NCBI GenBank assembly: GCA_002320605.1
Contig: DCKG01000038.1
Span: 1 to 53,356, forward strand
DNA: 53,356 bases
Direction of reading: 5' to 3'
Source of the DNA: Bacteroidales bacterium UBA1680
GTDB lineage: Bacteria; Bacteroidota; Bacteroidia; Bacteroidales; UBA932
The notes below the pieces were generated by a model. That model made no database searches. It was not told the origin of the DNA and saw only the letters and a list, made by a program, of their open reading frames with translations. This document shows positions 35,072 to 43,226 of this stretch, piece by piece (positions within the stretch are counted from its first letter, which is position 1; every line of letters starts with the position of its first letter). The translations under genes and the position numbers were made by a program.

Positions 35072-35622
35072 TATTTCTCTATTATTTTCAAGTCGCATTC
35101 AAAATGCTCTTCATCAGGGCATTCCAGCCATCCTGCGATGGCAGAGCCAGTCGCCTCGTCTTGGAAAGCCATCTCTACCATCGAATTCATCACGTTCTCA
35201 TCCTTATGCTCCAGAACGTAGAATGAAGTCTCCCCATAGTACCTGTTGCGGATGGCAATTTCCCCTGTCACTATGTTCGGCAGCGTGTATACGAACAGGG
35301 ACGGGCTGGGGTAATATTCGTCAGGATTCTGAATTGACCGCTGGTACAGCATGTCGTCGCAAAGGGAAGCCGTCTTTCCGAACAGTATCACCGCCATGTC
35401 TTCCCTGTCCTTCTTCCTGTCCTCGAACCTGCCCAGAAGCACCTCAGAGGCAATGAAGCCAAGCTTAGCCATCGGATCCATCTTGTAGAATTTCGGATAG
35501 TCAGCGACATATTCATCGTACAGCTTCTCTATCAGAGCCTGTCCAGACGCATCAAATATAAGTTTATTTTCGTCAAGAATCACGCTTTCCGGGGTAATGA
35601 CGACTCTGCGCAGCACTTTCAT
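35071..35622 (-). CDS. Short ketosynthase-N-like protein
   Basis: A 183-residue protein starting MKVLRRVVITPES at an ATGA overlap with the hotdog-KS gene. The sequence KMDPMAKLGFIASEVLL and PSPSLFVYTLPNIVTGEIAI is like the N-terminal part of Bacteroidetes ketosynthase-like proteins of aryl-polyene clusters, but no Cys-His-His triad is present. It is likely a non-catalytic helper of the KS partners. The longer frame upstream reads over the KS gene and is not used. Confidence 0.72.
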   Translation of the reverse strand: MKVLRRVVITPESVILDENKLIFDASGQALIEKLYDEYVADYPKFYKMDPMAKLGFIASEVLLGRFEDRKKDREDMAVILFGKTASLCDDMLYQRSIQNPDEYYPSPSLFVYTLPNIVTGEIAIRNRYYGETSFYVLEHKDENVMNSMVEMAFQDEATGSAIAGWLECPDEEHFECDLKIIEK

Positions 35623-37307
35623 TTCCTTCCTCCCTTTATGAATAATGATGCGGCGTTGCAGCCTCCGAATCCTGACAGGAGCTTGATGAAGGCTCGTTTT
35701 TCGGTTTGCCTGTGCTTCGGAGAAATATTCACCGGGCAAGAGACTCCGTTTTTTGAATATCCCCTCGTGCCAAGAACCGTATGGTCGTCGATGGATGCCA
35801 TCGATAGTATGGTCTCAAGTATTCCTGCCGCTCCCATAGTGTGCCCGTAATACCCTTTCAAACTGTTCACCGGCACGTTCTGCAGTCCTGCGCGAGTAAG
35901 GGCGCGGGATTCCATTTCGTCATTGTAGGCGGTCGATGTGCCGTGAACCGATGCAAGCGCAAGATCTTCTGTGGGAAAATCTCCCATCGCAGTTTTCAAG
36001 GCTCTATAGCTACCCTCGCCGGTTCTGGAAGGACCCGAGATGTGGTTCGCGTCGTTGCGAATGGCTCCGTTTTCCAGTACCCAGTCATCTGCCGATGGCT
36101 TTTTGTAACTGAATATGATGGTGGCTGCGGCTTCGCCTAGGTTGAGTCCGCAGCGGTCTGCGTCGAACGGTCGGCAATTTTCCTGAGACAATGCCTTGAA
36201 GGATTGGAAACCGGAGATGATGAAACGGCTCTGCACGTCGCTGCCTGCGACGATTGCGTGCTCAAATTTGCCGGAGCGTAAGCAGCGCGATGCGGTTATC
36301 TGTGCGCAAAGTCCTGAGATGCAGGCGTTCGACACTACTATCGGAGGGACCGCGTTGCCGAAGAAGCGAGCGATTTTTCCGGCGGATGCCCCCAACGGCT
36401 CTCTTTCATCAAAACCATGCTCTAATAGCTCCACATTGCCCTTCGTAGAAGAGATTATGAATATGACTTTGTCTGATGCTGGGTCGATTCCGGTGCCTTT
36501 CAACGCCTTCGCAATGGAAAGGATCAGCCGTTTTTCGAACCGTGTGCATGGATCCTGAATTGAATTCAGGATGACAGGAGCGTTGCCGATGGCATCCGAC
36601 TGGAAGTTCGGACCGAGCGGCATTTTCAGCCGCTCAGGATAACTTCCGGAGGAGGCCATGCGACTCCATTCCGCATCGATGATTTCATCGTCTATCAGGG
36701 AGGCAAAATATGCCTCTGGAAGGGCTTTCGTGGCCGGATAAAGCCTGAGTGCGGAGCGGCCAGCCTTGACAGCTTCGTAATTTTCGGGTGTCGTAGTGCC
36801 AAGCGGGGAGATTACATTGTCCGCCACCTTGACCACGGCATTCGGAATATTCATTGGCCTGGCCTCGTCCAAGGCAATTGTCATCGAGCCGTTTGCAACC
36901 TCATCGCATCCGGAACGCACCGAAGCGTCAACCATCAGCACCGAACCGAACTCACTAGTCACGCATATCTTCGTCACAAGCACCTCGCCAAAGTGAACGG
37001 AGCGCAAAATGTTGAATGATTTTACTGCGCAGACATAGCCGATATCCACTGGCTTATTTAGTATATACTTGTTAATGAACCCGATACGCAACGCACAAGA
37101 TTGTGCCACATTCTCTATCAGCCCTTCGGCTTCCAAGAGATCCCCGTCCATGAAAGTATTGTCACCACCAACCTTAAACCACGTGACGGTCTCCTCCATC
37201 GAGAATGATTGCAGTCCGCTGACCATCACGAACGGCCTGCGTTGTGGCAAGATTTCGGAGATATCCACCGAGGCGAAATCGAAATTATGCAGCTGTTCCT
37301 CAGTCAT
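35619..37307 (-). CDS. Hotdog dehydratase - beta-ketoacyl synthase fusion
   Basis: A 562-residue fusion. Residues 1 to about 150 are a hotdog domain (ILPQRRPFVMVSGL, TWFKVGGDNTFMDGDLLEAE, ILRSVHFGEVLVTKI) like the ApeP-type dehydratases. The rest is a KS with Cys in VVSNACISGLCAQ near 326, His in SVHGTSTAYNDEMES near 452 and His in LKGYYGHTMGAAG near 490. The KS therefore looks active. The FabZ-type catalytic His/Glu pair of the hotdog half is not obvious. A palindromic element encoding ILNSIQD is inserted near residue 245 between the domains. It overlaps the acyltransferase stop by 8 bp. Fusing condensation with dehydration in one chain would couple each extension to double-bond formation. 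Confidence 0.87.
   Translation of the reverse strand: MTEEQLHNFDFASVDISEILPQRRPFVMVSGLQSFSMEETVTWFKVGGDNTFMDGDLLEAEGLIENVAQSCALRIGFINKYILNKPVDIGYVCAVKSFNILRSVHFGEVLVTKICVTSEFGSVLMVDASVRSGCDEVANGSMTIALDEARPMNIPNAVVKVADNVISPLGTTTPENYEAVKAGRSALRLYPATKALPEAYFASLIDDEIIDAEWSRMASSGSYPERLKMPLGPNFQSDAIGNAPVILNSIQDPCTRFEKRLILSIAKALKGTGIDPASDKVIFIISSTKGNVELLEHGFDEREPLGASAGKIARFFGNAVPPIVVSNACISGLCAQITASRCLRSGKFEHAIVAGSDVQSRFIISGFQSFKALSQENCRPFDADRCGLNLGEAAATIIFSYKKPSADDWVLENGAIRNDANHISGPSRTGEGSYRALKTAMGDFPTEDLALASVHGTSTAYNDEMESRALTRAGLQNVPVNSLKGYYGHTMGAAGILETILSMASIDDHTVLGTRGYSKNGVSCPVNISPKHRQTEKRAFIKLLSGFGGCNAASLFIKGGRK
36551..36573. repeat. Palindromic element, copy 2
   Basis: A 23-bp near-palindrome with arms ATCCTGAAT and ATTCAGGAT, inserted in frame in the KS part of the hotdog-KS gene. 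The flanking EcoRI-like centre differs from copy 1 only at three central positions. Confidence 0.7.
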
Positions 37308-38190
37308 TCCAGAACTCGTAATAATTGAACCACTGATTCGGCTGTCTTCGGAGCACCTTTCCCAGATTATCGCAATAGGACTGCGCCATCACCGCAACCT
37401 TATCCCCAATGGAAGCATCTGCGGAGCCGCTTTTCACTCTATCAATGAATATCTTGTAGCGGTGCAACGATTTCTTGACCACGAACACCGTTATCGCTGG
37501 CACGTCACCCATCGCAGAAATCGCAAACGGACCGAAAGGCAATTCTGCAGGCGAGCCTAGCAGATTGGCATCCACCGTCTTGTTCGAACCGAAAACCCTG
37601 TCAGCATGCAGGCTCAGGATTTCCCCGTCCTCCAAAACATTGCGGATCACGAACAGATACTCCATGTCCTCATCGGTTGGAATAAGGCGTATATTATTGG
37701 AAGTAAGTACTCTGGAACGATTCTGAGAAATCGTCTCTGCCTCCCCGCCGTAAGCCAAAACGTTCATTCGCTTTGGAGCTACGAGTGAGTAACCGCAAAT
37801 CTCGCTATTCCCCACATGGGCTGTCAGCATCAGGAAGCCTTTGTCGGAGGAAACCAGATTCTTGAACATATTCATGTTCTCGACCTCGACCTTGAATTTC
37901 ACTCCGGCGTACGAGGCGAATTTATCCATGACTATGGCTCCGAATACGTAGTGATTTGCTATCGTGTGCAACGAGGCTGCCAGCGGCGAATATCCAAGAT
38001 GTTTCCTGAAATAATGATAAATGGCCTTGCGAGCCTTTCCATGAGCGATTAAGTAAAATGGGATGGCGAAAGACATGAAAAAGTACATGACGGGAAGCGG
38101 AACGAACTTGAACATTGAAATCAATGCTCTGTGCATCCACGGAGCGCCGTCCGTCTTTCCTTGCCACTGTCTTTGCACTATCTGCTCCAT
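37300..38190 (-). CDS. LpxL/HtrB-like lysophospholipid acyltransferase
   Basis: A 296-residue membrane-associated acyltransferase of the LABLAT family. The catalytic HxxxxE is in LTAHVGNSEICGYSL near residue 123 and the C-terminal QWFNYYEFW is typical. A hydrophobic N-terminal segment (LPVMYFFMSFAIPFYLIAHG) anchors it. In aryl-polyene loci such an enzyme joins the polyene acyl group to a lipid or glycan acceptor. It starts 3 bp after the first ACP gene. Confidence 0.88.
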   Translation of the reverse strand: MEQIVQRQWQGKTDGAPWMHRALISMFKFVPLPVMYFFMSFAIPFYLIAHGKARKAIYHYFRKHLGYSPLAASLHTIANHYVFGAIVMDKFASYAGVKFKVEVENMNMFKNLVSSDKGFLMLTAHVGNSEICGYSLVAPKRMNVLAYGGEAETISQNRSRVLTSNNIRLIPTDEDMEYLFVIRNVLEDGEILSLHADRVFGSNKTVDANLLGSPAELPFGPFAISAMGDVPAITVFVVKKSLHRYKIFIDRVKSGSADASIGDKVAVMAQSYCDNLGKVLRRQPNQWFNYYEFWND

Positions 38191-38193
38191 TAT

Positions 38194-38439
38194 CTAGGCC
38201 TGAATTTTCTGCTTGATGAAATCGTACAAGTTCCCGAGAGTCTGGAGCCTGCCGAGGTCAGAAGCTTCCACCTTCATCCCGAACTCATTCTTAATCAGGA
38301 CGATGATATCTACCAGATCCAGGCTGTCTATTCCCAGATCTTTCTTCAGAAGAGCATCATCGCTGATTTTCGCCTCATCTATCTCTAATTCCCCCACGAG
38401 GAAAGCATCTACCTTAGCCTTTATCTCCTGTCTAGTCAT
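38194..38439 (-). CDS. Acyl carrier protein (first of two)
   Basis: An 81-residue ACP with the phosphopantetheine serine at Ser39 in DLGIDSLDLVD. It lies between the methyltransferase and acyltransferase genes. The N-terminal helix pattern (MTRQEIKAKVDAFLVGELEI) is typical of the family. Confidence 0.93.
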   Translation of the reverse strand: MTRQEIKAKVDAFLVGELEIDEAKISDDALLKKDLGIDSLDLVDIIVLIKNEFGMKVEASDLGRLQTLGNLYDFIKQKIQA

Positions 38440-38446
38440 AACTAAT

Positions 38447-39538
38447 TTATGTTCTGCATATTAATATATTGTGTCCCTGGCCTATCCCGTCAACGATTTT
38501 TTCTATCCTGAGCCCTGCTTTCTCAATGAGGGCGATTAAGTCCTGGGAATAATACATCTTGCTGTTTCCATTGGCCATGGCAGTGAAATAGAGGCTGGTC
38601 ATGGTTAGGCAGAAGGCAGCAGGCTCATATTTCTGCCTGTCCCAAAGCAGTTCCATTATGCAAAGCCTTGAGTCTGCGCCCATGACGGCTGAAGCCTTCT
38701 TCAAGATGTTCACGATTTCCTCTGGAGAGAAGCAGTCCAGGAACTGGCTCATCCAGACTACGTCATATTCATTGGAAGAAGGAATATCCTCGTCGGATAA
38801 TATATTCATTTCCATCCCTTTGATTCTCTCAGCCCCTTCCTTCCCAGCTGTTGCCTCTCGCATCAAGGCAATCTGCTGCGGTAGGTCCAGAATAGTGACT
38901 TCCACGCCAGGGTCTTGCTTTACGCACTTCAACGCCCATTTCCCCGTGTTGCCGCCGATGTCCAGAAGGCTCCTCACGCGCCTGTCGAATATTACTTTCA
39001 GGGCTAGGTCGAACGCTTCGCTGGAATAGAAATGGTCGAAAGCGAACCAGCTTTTGCGAGCAGGCTCCGGCAAGGTTGAGAGGCCCTCGTAAATCGTATC
39101 CCAGTTCCCGAGCGTCTTCAGCCCTTCTGGCTTCCCATTCCTGAAAGACTCGTCCAAGTAGAAGAAGCCCCTGTAATTCACGTCGTTGTTGAAGCCGAAA
39201 TTCACCTTCGTGGCAGCATCAGTCAGCAGGAACCACCCGATTTTGGAAATTCTCAGTTTGTCGGTCTCGGGACATGTCAATATGCTGCCGATGCAGAGCG
39301 AAGCCTCCGTGAGGCATTTTACGACGTATGGCTTCAGGTTCAGCTTCTCTGATATCTCAGCCTGAGTCAACCCTTCGTCATTGTCTCTCAGCAGCTGCAA
39401 TATGCCATATTCAAGCATCAATCTGGTGGCTTGGAACACCATTGGTCCGAAAGCTATGAATTCAGCCATCCGCTGCGACTCGCGAGTGGAATACTGGTCT
39501 TCTGAGTATCTCTTTTCAAGTTCTGGGAAAAGTTTCAT
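38447..39538 (-). CDS. SAM-dependent methyltransferase (O-methyltransferase-like)
   Basis: A class I methyltransferase of 363 residues with an N-terminal dimerisation/winged-helix part (MVFQATRLMLEYGILQLLRDND, LTQAEISEKLNLKPYVVKCL) and a SAM fold with SLLDIGGNTGKWALK near residue 195, VTILDLPQQIALM and YDVVWMSQFLDCFS. This is the plant-type O-methyltransferase architecture, which would methylate the phenolic head made by the ammonia-lyase. It starts 2 bp after the ammonia-lyase gene. Confidence 0.88.
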   Translation of the reverse strand: MKLFPELEKRYSEDQYSTRESQRMAEFIAFGPMVFQATRLMLEYGILQLLRDNDEGLTQAEISEKLNLKPYVVKCLTEASLCIGSILTCPETDKLRISKIGWFLLTDAATKVNFGFNNDVNYRGFFYLDESFRNGKPEGLKTLGNWDTIYEGLSTLPEPARKSWFAFDHFYSSEAFDLALKVIFDRRVRSLLDIGGNTGKWALKCVKQDPGVEVTILDLPQQIALMREATAGKEGAERIKGMEMNILSDEDIPSSNEYDVVWMSQFLDCFSPEEIVNILKKASAVMGADSRLCIMELLWDRQKYEPAAFCLTMTSLYFTAMANGNSKMYYSQDLIALIEKAGLRIEKIVDGIGQGHNILICRT

Positions 39539-39540
39539 AT

Positions 39541-41076
39541 TCAGTCAAGTGCTAAAGGTTTCTCTCTGAGGCATTCCTCGACCTTCGCTATCTGCTCGTA
39601 GAAAGGCCTGTCTTCCACGAACTTCGGAGCTATGTCCCTGATCTCGGAATATATCTTCTTGCTGGTCGGAGCCAGTTTGTCTGCTATTGAGAGGCAGTCT
39701 ACCGCCTGCGCAAGGGCAATGAAATGAATGGAAAACACTTGGTAGGCATTGTCTATCACTCTTTTAGTCAGCAAGGCTGAGTTCGTACCCATGCTCACGA
39801 TGTCCTGATTGTCATTGTTGTTCGGGATGCTGTGAACGTAGTTCGGCATGGCGAGCGTCTGGCACTCTGCGGTCGTGGATGTGGCTGTGAACTGGCAGGC
39901 CTGCATGCCGTAATTCAGCCCGAGCGTTCCCATATTCAAGAATGGGGGAAGGATGCCGTTTATGCGGTCGTGGAACAGGTAGTTGAGCTGCCTTTCCGCC
40001 GTCATCGCCAGTCGCACGGTGGCTATCTTCACCTTGTCCTCCTCAAGAGAGATATAGTCACCGTGGAAGTTGCCTCCATGATAGACATTTTTAGAAACAG
40101 AGTCTACTATAGGGTTGTCGCAGGCTGAATTCACTTCCTCTTCAAGCACCCTGCTGGCATTGGCGTAGGTTTCGTAAATCGGCCCCAGAATTTGCGGCGC
40201 GCATCTTAATGAATAGTACGCCTGCACTTTGTGATCGAATGTTCTTGTACCCTCGTGCCCACCGTCATAGAGCTCATGCTCGCGTTTCTCAAGGCAGCGG
40301 CTGCCTTCGGCGAGCCTGCGCATTCTGGCAGCGATAATCTGCTGGCCTTCATGCCTGCGTACTTCGTTCAGTTCTTCGGACATCAGGTCGTCGAACGAGG
40401 ATGCGATTTCGTTCATCATTACGGATGCCAGCGTGGCCCAGTCAAGCAGGATGTCCGCATAGTGCTGGTTTACCAGGCTGATTCCCGTCATGAAGGAGGT
40501 GCCATTGGAAATGGAAAGACCTTCGCGAATATGTATCCTGAATGGCTCCAGACCGTTTTCTGCTAGCACTTCGGCTGATGGCCTCCACTCGCCATGATAG
40601 TGGACTTTGCCTTCTCCGATCATGCACAGGGCCATGTGGGCAAGCTGCACAAGATCTCCGCTGGCACCAACGCTCCCATGCTGTGGGATGAAAGGATATA
40701 TGCCTCTGTTAATCATCTCGACGAGCAGTCTCACGAGATCTGGATGCACTCCGGAGCGAGCCTGGAGAAACGTCCCCAGACGGGCTATCATTGAGGCTTT
40801 AACATAAATATCTGGCAGAGGCTCTCCGGCCCCTGTGGAATGGCTTCTGATTATGTTGTATTGAAGGTTTGTGAGATATTTATCGTCCACTCGCCATTGC
40901 GCCATCGGACCGAATCCGGTGTTGATGCCGTAGATTATTTTCTTTGCGGCGAAATCTTTCAGGAAATCGTAGCATTCCTGAACTTTATCCATAGGCAGCT
41001 TGGCAAGGTCTATTCTCGTGCCATTGAACAGGCAGTCTTTGATGCTCTTCAGGCTGATTGTAAATACTTGTGGCAT
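39541..41076 (-). CDS. Aromatic amino acid ammonia-lyase (HAL/PAL/TAL family)
   Basis: A 511-residue member of the MIO ammonia-lyase family. The MIO tripeptide Ala-Ser-Gly is in SVGASGDLVQLAHMAL near residue 140, with GINTGFGPMAQWRV and NLQYNIIRSHSTGAGEP ahead of it, and FHGDYISLEEDKVKIA and NYVHSIPNNNDNQDIVSMG after it. In aryl-polyene and flexirubin loci the partner enzyme is a tyrosine ammonia-lyase giving 4-coumarate. The SH before TGAGEP is shared by HAL and bacterial TAL, so the substrate cannot be fixed here; the context favours tyrosine. The ATG was chosen over an upstream TTG because of the -7 box. First gene of the operon. Confidence 0.88.
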   Translation of the reverse strand: MPQVFTISLKSIKDCLFNGTRIDLAKLPMDKVQECYDFLKDFAAKKIIYGINTGFGPMAQWRVDDKYLTNLQYNIIRSHSTGAGEPLPDIYVKASMIARLGTFLQARSGVHPDLVRLLVEMINRGIYPFIPQHGSVGASGDLVQLAHMALCMIGEGKVHYHGEWRPSAEVLAENGLEPFRIHIREGLSISNGTSFMTGISLVNQHYADILLDWATLASVMMNEIASSFDDLMSEELNEVRRHEGQQIIAARMRRLAEGSRCLEKREHELYDGGHEGTRTFDHKVQAYYSLRCAPQILGPIYETYANASRVLEEEVNSACDNPIVDSVSKNVYHGGNFHGDYISLEEDKVKIATVRLAMTAERQLNYLFHDRINGILPPFLNMGTLGLNYGMQACQFTATSTTAECQTLAMPNYVHSIPNNNDNQDIVSMGTNSALLTKRVIDNAYQVFSIHFIALAQAVDCLSIADKLAPTSKKIYSEIRDIAPKFVEDRPFYEQIAKVEECLREKPLALD

Positions 41077-41095
41077 AATTTTACGAAACAACCTG

Positions 41096-41103
41096 CAAAT
41101 TTA
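41096..41103 (-). promoter_or_regulatory. -7 box of the aryl-polyene-type operon
   Basis: TAAATTTG on the minus strand matches TAnnTTTG and lies about 20 bp ahead of the ammonia-lyase ATG, in the 82-bp gap after aroDA. No clear -33 TTG is seen. Confidence 0.55.
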
Positions 41104-41158
41104 AGAATTTTAGCAGAGTATTCCTGTTAATTCAGTCGTAAAGTGTCGGAAAAAGAAT

Positions 41159-43183
41159 CTATTGAGCCTGCTCCCATGTTTCCAGAAAGGCTGGGAATGA
41201 TTTGGCGATGCAATCGGTGTCATCTATTTCGATAGGAGAGTCAGCTGCAAGGGAAGCAACTTTCAGAGCCATCGCCATCCTGTGGTCGTGGAATGAAGAA
41301 TATTTCCCGCCTTGCAGAAGGCAATCGTTAGTCAGGCGGTATTCTAGTGAGTATCCGAATATGGTCATTCTGTCACCAAAGGACTCTGCTTCCACTCCCA
41401 GCTTGCTCAATGTCTTCAGAATAGCCTCGCCTCGGTCGCTTTCTTTGCTAGCTAATCGTTTGAAACCGAATATGCTGCTCCTGCCGTTGCACAGAGCCGC
41501 GAGAATTGCGACTATCGGGAATAGGTCCGGGCTGTTGTTGAGGTCGGTGCTGAAAGCCCGCAGGGGAGTCTTCTGCACCGTGAAAATAGCCGTTGTCTCT
41601 TGGTCTTCATCTGCCTCACACTCTTCCGTCTCTGAAAGCCTGGCGCCAGCTTCTGTCAGTATATCAATTATGGAAATGTCAGCCTGCAGGGAATGCATGT
41701 CCAGGCCGCTCAAAGAGGCCTTTCCGAACAGAACACCTGCCACTAGGAAATTCGCGGCGGCGCTCCAGTCGCCTTCGATGGAAAAGTCGGCTGCTTTATA
41801 GCGCTGCCCGCCTTTTATCTTGAAAGTTATGCCAGTGCAATGCGCCCAGTCCTTAGTTTCAGCGAACTCTTCGTCTCCTTCCATCTCGCTGCTGATGTGG
41901 ATTCCGAACTTCTTCAGCACGTCCAGAGTGATGAACATGTACGGGATGCTCTTAGGGTCGCACACATGAACTTCCGAATCTGCCTTGCAAAGCGGCAGAG
42001 CCATGAGCAGCCCAGAAATCAGTTGCGAGCCGTCTATTCCAGAAATATCAGCTTTTCCAGGCAGCAAGGAACCTTTGACCGCCAGAGGCACCTTCAGGTC
42101 GCTCTTCGCACCAGAGAGAGGAGAGAGCAGCACTCCGAATGGAGCCATGATTTCAGCTGCTCCTTTCAAAGGACGCTTCAACAGCGTTCCAGCCCCATTA
42201 ATTTCAACGTTCCCATCGAAAATGGCAGCGGAAATGGGAATCATGAGACGAGTGAGCAGGCCAGATTCATTTACGAATATGCTGCCTTCCATTTGCCTAT
42301 TGCATCCTTCTATTCCTTTAATACTCAGCTTATTGCCATTGCGCTCAACGGTAGCTCCTATGCTTTGTGCGACATTCAGCGCTGCCTCGCTGTCTCCGCA
42401 AGGAGAATATCCATTAATATGAGACGTGCCTTCTGCCAGAGCGGCTGCAATGATTGCTCTTTGCGCGAAACTCTTGGAGGCAGGCATTGCGAGCGGAAGG
42501 TCTTCTGAAGTATAGCCGAAAGGCTTCCTAGAACCGTACAAAGCAGAAAGCATTTCTGGATATGCCCACTGCCCCTCTGCCGCAGCCTCATTTTCAGAAA
42601 GCGCCGCATATGTGAAAGGAGCCCCATAACGCAGGCAGCTCATTCTGGAATCCCTGCCATTCGCACCCATCGCAAAGGCAATCAGTTCCCCTCGGCCGAC
42701 CCAGTTATAAAGTGACATAATTCGTTCTGAATCCTCTTTAGAATTAGCTTTCGCAACGATTTTCGCTATCTCGCCTCCGTAGCGCTTGCATTTTTCCAAA
42801 GTGATAGTCAGCTCCTCGCTATCGGGCGTGCCATCAAAGAAATGGCAAGAGCGAATCATAGTGGTGCCATATTCATTGCACAATTTGCGCAGCCGCTTGC
42901 CCATTTCCTTTGGCGCTTCAATCTCCACGTCCACGAACGCCGCCCCGTTTTTTATTGCCGCAGCGAGCTTTTCCTCAGCCTCTTCCCAGGTGCCGGAACC
43001 GTCTCCGGCTACCCTGCATGTTGCGACAAGGGGAGTGTCAGCCATGAAAAGCGACGCAATGTCATCTGAAGAAAGGTCGCAGCGGTCAAGACGGATTTCG
43101 GCCATCTGGATGGCTGGGTTGCTGCTTTCAAGGAGACATTGGATGTCTTGGAGACCATGGTGCTGGATGCTGACGCAAATCAT
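41159..43183 (-). CDS. 3-dehydroquinate dehydratase - EPSP synthase fusion (AroD-AroA)
   Basis: Two shikimate steps in one 674-residue chain. Residues 1 to about 215 are a type I dehydroquinase, with the Schiff-base lysine in GGEIAKIVAKAN near 143 and His in RSCHFFDGTPD near 113. From about residue 228 the chain is EPSP synthase: PASKSFAQRAIIAAALAEG, ESGLLTRLMIPIS, LKRPLKGAAEIM, SIEGDWSAAANFLVAG and DHRMAMALKVASLAA. The usual separate AroE step is not here. It follows aroB by 43 bp and directly precedes the ammonia-lyase promoter. Confidence 0.9.
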   Translation of the reverse strand: MICVSIQHHGLQDIQCLLESSNPAIQMAEIRLDRCDLSSDDIASLFMADTPLVATCRVAGDGSGTWEEAEEKLAAAIKNGAAFVDVEIEAPKEMGKRLRKLCNEYGTTMIRSCHFFDGTPDSEELTITLEKCKRYGGEIAKIVAKANSKEDSERIMSLYNWVGRGELIAFAMGANGRDSRMSCLRYGAPFTYAALSENEAAAEGQWAYPEMLSALYGSRKPFGYTSEDLPLAMPASKSFAQRAIIAAALAEGTSHINGYSPCGDSEAALNVAQSIGATVERNGNKLSIKGIEGCNRQMEGSIFVNESGLLTRLMIPISAAIFDGNVEINGAGTLLKRPLKGAAEIMAPFGVLLSPLSGAKSDLKVPLAVKGSLLPGKADISGIDGSQLISGLLMALPLCKADSEVHVCDPKSIPYMFITLDVLKKFGIHISSEMEGDEEFAETKDWAHCTGITFKIKGGQRYKAADFSIEGDWSAAANFLVAGVLFGKASLSGLDMHSLQADISIIDILTEAGARLSETEECEADEDQETTAIFTVQKTPLRAFSTDLNNSPDLFPIVAILAALCNGRSSIFGFKRLASKESDRGEAILKTLSKLGVEAESFGDRMTIFGYSLEYRLTNDCLLQGGKYSSFHDHRMAMALKVASLAADSPIEIDDTDCIAKSFPAFLETWEQAQ

Positions 43184-43226
43184 TATTTATGAATATGTTA
43201 TATTAATATATCTGAACGGTGCCAGG

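Noticed and set aside
35622..35739. N-terminal extension of the short KS-N-like gene
   Set aside because: The first 39 codons overlap the hotdog-KS gene out of frame. The ATGA start is preferred.
41840..42508. Open frame of 222 codons on the plus strand
   Set aside because: Antisense to the AroD-AroA fusion, whose EPSP synthase motifs are clear.
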